Below, piece by piece: positions 8,077-13,138 of a DNA stretch of 13,138 bases. How positions within the stretch are numbered: position 1 is the first letter of the stretch; each line of letters starts with the position of its first letter. Made by a program: the position numbers and the translations under genes. Below the pieces are notes generated by a model. That model did not search any database, was not told the origin of the DNA, and worked only from the letters and a program-made list of their open reading frames with translations. Source of the DNA: JBFJVZ01 sp041623895 (GTDB lineage Bacteria > Planctomycetota > Planctomycetia > Pirellulales > Pirellulaceae); assembly GCA_041623895.1 (NCBI GenBank), contig JBFJVZ010000203.1, positions 1-13,138 of the forward strand, read 5' to 3'.

Positions 8077-8492
8077 TGCCGCGATCACACGTAATCGTCA
8101 TCGATGACGACCCTGCGGCCGCCGCCTCGGTGTGCGCCCTGCTGGCGTCCTTTGGCTACGACGTTACGTCATTCGATTCCGCCGAGGCGTTTCTCGATTC
8201 TGAGGCCGCCAACTCGTGTGCCTGTTTGCTTCTTGATTTGCAGCTACCCGGCATGAGCGGCCGAGAACTGCAGAAGAAGTTGATTCAGCGAGAGTTGCGG
8301 CTACCCATAATTCTTGTTTCTGGTTATGCGGATTCAGCATTGATCACGGCTGCCATGGACGACGGTGCCGTTGCCGTTCTCGAGAAGCCGGTGAATCCTA
8401 AAATTCTCCTCAACCACGTTCAGCGAACATGCGAGGACACATCTAAGTGTCATCTCGATTCGAAACACGGATCTTGTTTGAGAGAAGATTAA
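8073..8492 (+). CDS. receiver-only response regulator (FixJ-type receiver)
   Basis: The protein has 139 residues from the ATG at 8073, chosen because it overlaps the kinase stop as ATGA. A second ATG follows at 8076, and an in-frame GTG at 8058 would extend it by five residues. The receiver domain is complete: acidic pocket Asp11-Asp12, phosphoacceptor Asp55 in LLLDLQLPGMSG, Ser83 in VSGYAD, and Lys105 in EKPV. It most resembles the FixJ-family receiver. The LuxR-type DNA-binding domain of FixJ is absent. The protein ends about 20 residues after the receiver in a Cys/His-bearing tail (Cys120, Cys126, His127, His132, Cys135). It probably passes phosphate on or acts by protein contact as a single-domain regulator, paired with the kinase upstream. 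The same frame stays open after its TAA for 72 more codons, but that peptide is not HTH-like. Confidence 0.9.
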   Translation: MMPRSHVIVIDDDPAAAASVCALLASFGYDVTSFDSAEAFLDSEAANSCACLLLDLQLPGMSGRELQKKLIQRELRLPIILVSGYADSALITAAMDDGAVAVLEKPVNPKILLNHVQRTCEDTSKCHLDSKHGSCLRED

Positions 8493-8711
8493 AGGGTCAG
8501 CCGGCTGAGACGTGATGGCCGGGCTGAGACGCGATGGACTGGTCTGCTGCCGGCAGACAAGCCGTTCAGTGCAAGGCCGTCCTCCAACAATATCGGCACG
8601 CCCTCGGGAGTTCTTGATGATCCAACATTGATCGTTCAGGTTCCTCCAGACGGCTCCCGCACGGTTGGCCGTTTCGTCGATCGCAAGATTGTCGCTAGCC
8701 ACGATGATTGA
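8493..8711 (+). pseudogene. open frame ahead of the toxin-like remnant, possible antitoxin fragment
   Basis: The frame is open for 72 codons and ends in TGA at 8709-8711, overlapping by eight bases the ATG (8704) of the P-loop kinase remnant. No ATG or GTG start lies in frame; only a TTG at 8628 would give a 27-residue peptide. The end reads TLIVQVPPDGSRTVGRFVD and then a short charged tail, which looks protein-like. The stop/start overlap is typical of translationally coupled antitoxin-toxin pairs, hence the guess that this is the 3' part of an antitoxin-like partner whose start was lost. I do not recognise the family. The opposite strand is also open here, so coding by either strand is unproven. 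Confidence 0.3.
8500..8536. repeat. 18/19-bp tandem duplication
   Basis: GCCGGCTGAGACGTGATG (8500-8517) is followed directly by GCCGGGCTGAGACGCGATG (8518-8536). The copies differ by one inserted G and one T/C change. It starts eight bases after the response regulator stop. Confidence 0.75.
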
Positions 8712-9009
8712 GAATGAACTGGAACAACGTCCAGTCATCGTTGCCATCGCAGGTTCTAACGGTGCCGGTAAGTCAACCTTCTACCCAACGTACCTTCAGA
8801 AGACGAATCTGCGTTTCATCAACGCCGACGTGATTGCGAAGCGGCGCGAGATCGACGCCTACGCGTTCGGCCGCGGAGCGTCCGGCGATAGCTGCCATGC
8901 AGCATCTCAGGCGATCTCACTCTTTGCACCGTCAAGCTCTTTCGTTAGCCTAAGCCCTCAGTCTGCCCCCACATCAATTCACGCCCACACTCTTTTGAGC
9001 CAACGATAG
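8704..9009 (+). pseudogene. 5' remnant of a zeta-toxin-like P-loop kinase gene
   Basis: From the ATG at 8704 the first roughly 54 residues match the start of zeta-toxin/AAA-type small kinases: a beta-strand PVIVAIAG, a Walker A GSNGAGKST (17-25), then LRFINADVIAKR (about 37-48) and EIDAYA. Family members run to about 190-200 residues, with a second block rich in Glu, Ser and Phe. Here the frame loses all similarity after residue 54 and runs in Ser/His/Pro-rich sequence to a TAG at 9007, for 101 residues in total. One base over, the frame from about 8867 reads SAAERPAIAAMQHLRR, a better continuation of the DAYA segment, then stops at 8951-8953. This suggests a frameshift near 8866 followed by loss of the 3' two thirds. 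The remnant stops one base before the decarboxylase ATG. Probably inactive. Confidence 0.65.
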
Positions 9010-9010
9010 C

Positions 9011-9982
9011 ATGATAGAGCGAATCCTTGTGACCGGCGGAGCCGGATTTCTTGGTTCACACCTTTGTGAAAAACTGGTAGCGCAAGGTCACGATGTGATT
9101 TGCCTGGACAATTTTTTCACCAGCCAGAAAACCAACGTCTCGCATTTGTTGGACAAGCCCAACTTTGAATTGATCCGGCACGACATTACTTTGCCCATCT
9201 TTCTGGAGGTCGACCAGATCTTCAACATGGCCTGTCCTGCGGCTCCAGGGCATTATCAATTCAATCCTATCAAGACGATCAAAACCAGCGTGATGGGGTC
9301 GATCAACATGCTGGGCGCGGCGAAGCGGTGCGGTGCCAGGATCCTGCAGGCCAGCACCAGCGAGATTTACGGTGATCCGGAGGTGCATCCGCAAGTTGAA
9401 TCGTACCGCGGCAGTGTCAACCCGATCGGGATTCGCGCCTGCTACGACGAAGGCAAGCGGGTAGCCGAGACGCTGTTCATGGATTATCACCGTAGCAACA
9501 AAGTCGACATTCGCATCGTCAGGATCTTCAATACGTATGGGCCTCGCATGCATCCCTACGACGGCCGCGTGGTTTCCAACTTCATCCGTCAGGCGCTTGC
9601 CAATGAAGACATCACGATCTTTGGTGACGGATCGCAAACCCGATCGTTTTGTTATCGCGACGACCTGGTTGATGTGATCATTGCCATGATGAACAATCAG
9701 GATGGCTTCGTTGGACCGGTCAACATTGGCAATCCGGACGAATTCACGATTCGCCAGTTAGCTGAACTGATCATCGAAATAGCGGGCTCGCGAAGCAAGC
9801 TGGTTCAGCGTCCATTGCCATCGGATGATCCGACGCGTCGGCGCCCCGATATATCATTGGCCCGGGAAAAACTGGGTTGGGAACCGAAAGTCAAACTTGC
9901 CGAGGGACTCAAGCATACGATCGATTGGTTCAAGTCGATCAATCTGTCGGATTACCGGCCCCCGACGCCGAATTACACTTGA
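9011..9982 (+). CDS. uxs: UDP-glucuronate decarboxylase (UDP-xylose synthase)
   Basis: The protein has 323 residues, the usual size for soluble UXS, and belongs to the extended short-chain dehydrogenase family. It converts UDP-glucuronate to UDP-xylose with bound NAD in the cytoplasm, supplying xylose for glycans. Visible are the NAD-binding GGAGFLG (9-15), the acidic end of strand 2 in CLDNFFTSQK (Asp33), the family-typical ACPAAPGHYQ (74-83), the catalytic Ser/Thr in ASTSEIYGDP, and YDEGK with Tyr145 and Lys149. Further UXS-like blocks are RIFNTYGPRM, the DGRVVSNFI segment, GDGSQTRSFCYRDDL and RRRPDIS. The ATG at 9011 begins the Rossmann strand directly (MIERILVTGG). There is no strong SD. 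It lies one base after the toxin-like remnant and 34 bases before the next gene, and probably heads the four-gene group. GDP-mannose dehydratase or other epimerases are less likely because the CPAAP and SFCYRDD blocks are UXS-like. Confidence 0.93.
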   Translation: MIERILVTGGAGFLGSHLCEKLVAQGHDVICLDNFFTSQKTNVSHLLDKPNFELIRHDITLPIFLEVDQIFNMACPAAPGHYQFNPIKTIKTSVMGSINMLGAAKRCGARILQASTSEIYGDPEVHPQVESYRGSVNPIGIRACYDEGKRVAETLFMDYHRSNKVDIRIVRIFNTYGPRMHPYDGRVVSNFIRQALANEDITIFGDGSQTRSFCYRDDLVDVIIAMMNNQDGFVGPVNIGNPDEFTIRQLAELIIEIAGSRSKLVQRPLPSDDPTRRRPDISLAREKLGWEPKVKLAEGLKHTIDWFKSINLSDYRPPTPNYT

Positions 9983-10016
9983 GAATTCTCAATCGACGAC
10001 GAAGAACGTGTACGGT

Positions 10017-10412
10017 ATGAGTGTGAGCTACCAGTGGATTTTCTGGATTCCCAACTTGTTGATGATTGCCTTTTGCATTGGGGCGATGATGTTCGTCGGC
10101 AGTCAGCCCAGCGAGTATCAGCGTCCCAAAAAATACGTGATAATCGCGCTGGCAATTATGCTGCTTAGTCGACTTGTCTTTCCTTTCTTGAATGTCTTCA
10201 TGGTCAGGTGGTTTGATGTTTCCGTAAACGCAATTTGGGCCGGCGTGTTTAGCATTGCCTTCAACCTGGCAATCATGATCTCGATCGTGATGCTGATCAT
10301 CGCCGCTTTTGTCGATCGAAAGCCAGGGTCGCAAAGCTCCAGTTGGGATCCCGGTGGGACTCCGTTGGCCGACCAACCCAGTGACAATCCATACGCCGCA
10401 CCCCGCCGGTGA
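10017..10412 (+). CDS. small three-helix membrane protein with NPYAxP tail
   Basis: The protein has 131 residues from the ATG at 10017. The open frame extends further upstream, but that part overlaps the decarboxylase gene and is not protein-like. Three hydrophobic helices are evident: about 8-29 (WIPNLLMIAFCIGAMMFVG), about 43-66 (IIALAIMLLSRLVFPFLNV), and about 74-101 (GVFSIAFNLAIMISIVMLII). The cytosolic-type C-terminus is polar and ends DNPYAAPRR, a short tail I associate with many small planctomycete membrane proteins. I do not recognise a functional family. It sits between UDP-xylose synthase and a sulfatase with gaps of 34 and 32 bases, so it is probably cotranscribed. Confidence 0.8.
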   Translation: MSVSYQWIFWIPNLLMIAFCIGAMMFVGSQPSEYQRPKKYVIIALAIMLLSRLVFPFLNVFMVRWFDVSVNAIWAGVFSIAFNLAIMISIVMLIIAAFVDRKPGSQSSSWDPGGTPLADQPSDNPYAAPRR

Positions 10413-10444
10413 CTGGTCTGAACTTTTCTTGGAAGCCGAATCCA

Positions 10445-12352
10445 ATGAATAGCACACAATTCGCTCCCCGGTTTTTGATTGCGTTGCTGACGATCGTCTT
10501 GTTTGCAGCGACTGCAGTCGTAGCGAAGGCAGCCGAATCGCCCAAAGCAAACATCTTGTGGCTGTCCTGTGAAGACATCAGTCCGCATTTGGGCTGCTAC
10601 GGTGATCCGCACGCGATCACACCTCATTTAGACCAGTTGGCCAGCGAGGGCATCCGCTACACACACGCCTTCACGGCCGCCGGAGTTTGCGCTCCGTGCC
10701 GGTCAACTATCATCACTGGGATGTATCAAAACAGCATCGGCACGCATCACATGCGTTGCAACGCAAAGCTGCCGACGTGGCTCAAGCCGTTCCCAATGCT
10801 GTTGCGTGAAGCCGGCTATTACTGCACCAACAATAGCAAGACCGATTACCAGTTCAGCCAGCCGTCACCCAAGCAGATCTGGGACGAGTCAAGCGGTAAG
10901 GCGCATTGGAGAAAACGGAAGGCAAAGCAGCCGTTTTTCGCCGTGTTTAATTTCACCGGTTGCCACGAAAGCGGAATCGCCAGCGAAAGCAAATACAACA
11001 GCGTTACCGACCGGCTAACCCAGCAACAGCGCCAGGATGCGAGCAAGCTAACGACGCTGCCGCCGTATTATCCGGACACACCGGTCACGCGCGAGGACTG
11101 GAAACGCAATTACGAATTGATCACGGCAATGGACGCTTGGGCGGGTGACTTGATCGCTGAGTTGAAAGCGGCGGGCGAATATGAAAACACGATCATCTTT
11201 TTCTGGTCCGATCATGGTGTCGGGCTGCCTCGTGCCAAGCGCTGGCTGTACGACTCCGGGACAAGAATTCCCCTGATCGTCCGCGTCCCCGAGCATTTCC
11301 GCGCCCGCGGACAAGGGATTCCAGCAAGCGTTGACCGGCAACTGATCAACTCGACCGATTTTGGACCCACCGTGCTGAACCTGGCCGGGGTCGAAGTGCC
11401 GGAATACGTACATGGCCGCGCGTTCTTGGGAACAAACCTAACCCAGCCGCGCAAATACGTTTTCGGTGCGCGTGATCGGATGGACGAGCGATACGACATC
11501 ATCCGCAGCGTACGCGATCACAGATATCGGTACGTGCGAAATTTCGAGCCGTTTAAGCCTTACTACCAATACATGAATACGCCCGAGAAAGGCGCAACGA
11601 TGCGCGAGATTCGGCGTGCCGAAGCCTCCGGTCGCTTGAGCGAAACTATGTCGCTGTTCAGCGCCGCCACCAAGCCGCCGGAAGAGTTGTACGACCTGAG
11701 CAGCGATCCGCACGAGATCAGGAATCTGGCTGCCGACCAGCGTTATCAGGCCAAGCTTGTTGAAATGCGAGCGGCGTTGCGAGATTGGCAGAACGCGATC
11801 GGTGACATCGGCCTGATGCCCGAGGCGGAAATTGAAATTCAGGAAGTTGCTGCCGGATCGCGTTACGACATTCTGAATCGCGAGGGTGGTAAGGCTTCGC
11901 TGGCGCGGCTGGTCGATATTGCGACCAAGGCGTCGGCCGGCCCCGAATCGGGCAGTGCGTTGATCGAGGCGATGTCTGATCCTGATCCGTCCGTTCGTTA
12001 CTGGGGTGCGACCGGAATCGGCAACATCGCTGCTGAAGTGTCAAAGTCGCGAGAAGCGGTCTTCTCGGCCTTGAATGATTCATCGCCCAGCGTGCGGATC
12101 GCGGCGGCGCGCGCGGTTGCCCGTTTGGGTGAGCCACAGCGGGCACTGCCGGTCTTGATGACGGAATTGCAGAGCGATCATCAGTGGGGACGGCTGGCCG
12201 CTGCGATTGTTTTGGACGAAATGGACGACGACGCCAAACCAGCCGTGGAGTCCTTGCGTAACGCTTTGAAAAAACAGCCCAACAAATACATCGTTCGAGT
12301 TGCCAATCGCGCCTTGAACGAACTCTTGGGCACCAATCACGTCGTCCCGTAG
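10445..12352 (+). CDS. exported S1 sulfatase (N-sulfoglucosamine sulfohydrolase-like) with HEAT-like repeats
   Basis: The protein has 635 residues from the ATG at 10445, which follows GGAAG by nine bases. An upstream in-frame GTG at 10409 would bury the signal peptide. Residues 1-29 are a Sec signal (LIALLTIVLFAATAVVAKA). The sulfatase core has metal ligands in SCEDISPHLG (Glu43, Asp44), the formylglycine motif VCAPCRSTIITG (Cys82 with a second Cys at 85), TGCHESG (His174), WSDHG (Asp256, His257) and RAKRWLYDSGTRIPL (Lys265). This motif set is like heparan N-sulfatase (SGSH) relatives, which act on N- or O-sulfated sugars; the true substrate is unknown. Residues about 485-630 are an added alpha-helical part with HEAT-like units (DPDPSVRYWGATGIG, DSSPSVRIAAARAVARLG, DHQWGRLAAAIVLDEM), likely a binding surface. 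It is probably cotranscribed with the flanking genes. Confidence 0.94.
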   Translation: MNSTQFAPRFLIALLTIVLFAATAVVAKAAESPKANILWLSCEDISPHLGCYGDPHAITPHLDQLASEGIRYTHAFTAAGVCAPCRSTIITGMYQNSIGTHHMRCNAKLPTWLKPFPMLLREAGYYCTNNSKTDYQFSQPSPKQIWDESSGKAHWRKRKAKQPFFAVFNFTGCHESGIASESKYNSVTDRLTQQQRQDASKLTTLPPYYPDTPVTREDWKRNYELITAMDAWAGDLIAELKAAGEYENTIIFFWSDHGVGLPRAKRWLYDSGTRIPLIVRVPEHFRARGQGIPASVDRQLINSTDFGPTVLNLAGVEVPEYVHGRAFLGTNLTQPRKYVFGARDRMDERYDIIRSVRDHRYRYVRNFEPFKPYYQYMNTPEKGATMREIRRAEASGRLSETMSLFSAATKPPEELYDLSSDPHEIRNLAADQRYQAKLVEMRAALRDWQNAIGDIGLMPEAEIEIQEVAAGSRYDILNREGGKASLARLVDIATKASAGPESGSALIEAMSDPDPSVRYWGATGIGNIAAEVSKSREAVFSALNDSSPSVRIAAARAVARLGEPQRALPVLMTELQSDHQWGRLAAAIVLDEMDDDAKPAVESLRNALKKQPNKYIVRVANRALNELLGTNHVVP

Positions 12353-12367
12353 ATTATTGCACAGCCA

Positions 12368-12832
12368 ATGTGGAATTCAAAGTTAACCAGTGATTTATCG
12401 ATTCTGTGCAGCGCTGTTGCCCTGTTACTTGGCGGATGCGGCGCTCCAGTGGCCTCAAGCAACCGCTCCGGACCGGTTGACCCTGATGCGCCAACGGAAT
12501 TCACCACGACCGAATCGGGACTGAAGTACCGAATCCTGAGGAAATCGGACGGCCGCAAACCTGTCCCCAGCGATCGCGTCATTGTCCATTATTCAGGCTG
12601 GTTGGACGATACATCCGAGTTCGATAGCTCGTACGGTCGTGGGGAACCCGCCTCTTTTCGGCTCGATCAAGTCGTCCCGGGATGGCGAGAAGGCCTGCAG
12701 TTGATTGGCGTTGGTGGCATGATTGAGCTGGAAGTACCGCCAGAGCTTGGCTACGGCGAAACCGGACAAGGACGAAGGATCCCTGCTAATGCGACGCTGC
12801 ACTTCAAGGTCGAATTGCTTGAGATCAAATAG
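12368..12832 (+). CDS. lipoprotein FKBP-type peptidyl-prolyl isomerase
   Basis: The protein has 154 residues. The N-terminus is a lipoprotein signal with lipobox LLGGC (Cys24) and Gly after it, so it should be anchored at the envelope facing outward. A short linker (about 25-48) leads to one FKBP domain (about 49-154). Ligand-site residues typical of active FKBPs are visible: Tyr75 in VHYSGW, Phe85-Asp86 in EFDSS, VVPGW with Trp106, Tyr129 in PPELGYG, and Phe146 in LHFKVELLEI. It speeds proline cis-trans isomerisation, helping exported proteins fold. The N-terminal dimerisation domain of Mip/FkpA proteins is missing, so this is the short single-domain form. It starts 15 bases after the sulfatase stop, so it is probably in the same transcript. 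A role in folding the exported sulfatase is inference. Confidence 0.93.
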   Translation: MWNSKLTSDLSILCSAVALLLGGCGAPVASSNRSGPVDPDAPTEFTTTESGLKYRILRKSDGRKPVPSDRVIVHYSGWLDDTSEFDSSYGRGEPASFRLDQVVPGWREGLQLIGVGGMIELEVPPELGYGETGQGRRIPANATLHFKVELLEIK

Positions 12833-12870
12833 CTTGGAATAAACTGACTCGTGCTCTGTAACTTTTGACT

Positions 12871-12953
12871 TTAGGGTAGCCGGATTCGCCAGAATTCGGT
12901 TCGTTCCAAGATTCCCCGAAGTCTGGCGACATCGGCTACGACCGCCACCCTAA
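12871..12953. repeat. 83-bp imperfect inverted repeat, probable dispersed element
   Basis: The left arm 12871-12899 begins TTAGGGTAGCCGGATTCGCC and ends AGAATTCGG. The right arm, 12916-12953, read as reverse complement, begins TTAGGGTGGCGGTCGTAGCC and ends GTCGCCAGACTTCGG. The arms match over TTAGGGT, AGCCG, TCGCCAGA and TTCGG; the right arm has about nine extra bases near its outer end. The 16-base centre is unpaired. Ends of TTAGGGT/ACCCTAA suggest a REP- or MITE-like unit. I recall similar intergenic sequences in planctomycete genomes, but cannot confirm copy number here. Confidence 0.65.
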
Positions 12954-13016
12954 GATTGAATCTGGACAAAGCGCTCGTCTAGTGCAACTTCATCATTGAT
13001 GTGGGATCATCGGTAG

Positions 13017-13034
13017 GCCAGGACTTGTCCTGGC
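13017..13034. repeat. perfect 8-bp stem hairpin
   Basis: GCCAGGAC, TT, GTCCTGGC forms a perfect 8-bp stem. The outer bases (TAG before, GCCTTA after) can extend it imperfectly. A GCCAGGA half-copy recurs at 13043-13049. No T-run follows, so a repeat element is likelier than a terminator. Confidence 0.55.
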
Positions 13035-13090
13035 GCCTTATTGCCAGGATTTGGAGCGTGTCCAGCTTAGGAACCGCTAAGCAACAATCT

Positions 13091-13138
13091 TGCAAAAACC
13101 ACGAAGTGGTGGCAGCGTAAAGCCTGGCGTGAACCAAC
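13091..13138. repeat. probable 5' part of another dispersed repeat, cut by the window end
   Basis: ACCAC-GAA-GTGGT (13098-13110) is a 5-bp stem with a three-base loop, followed by GGCAGCGTAAAGCCTGGCGT up to near the window edge. The form resembles intergenic repeats I associate with planctomycete genomes. It is incomplete here, so the call is tentative. Confidence 0.35.

Larger units (their letters stand above)
12833..13138. other. non-coding right edge with hairpins and repeats
   Basis: These 306 bases up to the window end hold no convincing gene. They contain a long imperfect inverted repeat (12871-12953), a perfect short hairpin (13017-13034) and a small hairpin at the very end (13098-13110). 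No T-run terminator was seen after the isomerase gene, though the first inverted repeat, 38 bases after its stop, may serve as one. Confidence 0.6.

Noticed and set aside
8334..8747. A 137-codon minus-strand frame across the response regulator end and the gap
   Set aside because: Half of it is antisense to the receiver gene and it overlaps the Walker A gene start. No motif was recognised, though coding in the gap part cannot be fully excluded.
9056..9637. A 193-codon minus-strand frame in the decarboxylase gene
   Set aside because: It is the antisense shadow of a complete, well-recognised UXS protein.
10409..10444. GTG start for the second sulfatase that overlaps the previous stop as GTGA
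   Set aside because: The ATG at 10445 has GGAAG at a good distance and leaves a normal signal peptide; the GTG form would add 12 residues ahead of it.
1..13138. CRISPR array, tRNA, rRNA, riboswitch, prophage or intact insertion sequence
   Set aside because: No regularly spaced direct repeats, cloverleaf, conserved RNA core, phage gene or transposase was seen by reading both strands.

Overview
The window looks like a chromosome segment of a marine-type planctomycete (Pirellulaceae/Rhodopirellula-like). The evidence is an N-terminal planctomycete LEPR-XLL motif on a large surface protein, a small membrane protein ending in the planctomycete-style NPYAxP tail, two unrelated-looking exported formylglycine sulfatases, weak or absent Shine-Dalgarno sites, and intergenic inverted repeats. 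No tRNA, rRNA, CRISPR array or intact insertion sequence was seen.

Layout. Positions 2-166 hold the last 54 codons of a plus-strand membrane protein. Three genes then read leftward: an outer-membrane-type lipoprotein of unknown function (280-1608), a LEPR-XLL protein with a His-rich, hydrolase-like N-terminal region, an Ig-like domain, propeller-like repeats and a very acidic tail (1980-4166), and an arylsulfatase-like S1 sulfatase (4520-6274). A divergent AT-rich control region (6275-6495) separates these from a rightward block. That block starts with a soluble PAS-PAS histidine kinase (6496-8076) whose stop overlaps, as ATGA, the start of a receiver-only response regulator (8073-8492). A decayed stretch follows (8493-9009). 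It has a short tandem repeat, a start-less open frame, and the 5' remnant of a zeta-toxin-like P-loop kinase. Next come four tightly spaced genes: UDP-glucuronate decarboxylase (9011-9982), a three-helix membrane protein (10017-10412), an N-sulfoglucosamine-sulfohydrolase-like sulfatase with C-terminal HEAT-like repeats (10445-12352), and a lipoprotein FKBP-type prolyl isomerase (12368-12832). The right edge (12833-13138) is non-coding and made of hairpins and what look like dispersed repeats.

How the genes may work together (inference). The right-hand cluster fits cell-surface polysaccharide work: UDP-xylose supply, desulfation outside the cytoplasm, and a fold helper at the envelope. The kinase/receiver pair is a phosphorelay input module with no DNA-binding output in the window, so its target lies elsewhere. 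No sulfatase-maturing enzyme is present, so both sulfatases depend on one encoded elsewhere. Nothing here is clearly a wholly new system. The best leads are the composite LEPR-XLL protein, the truncated toxin-like locus fused into the gap behind the response regulator, the Cys/His tail of that regulator, and the repeat cluster at the right end.
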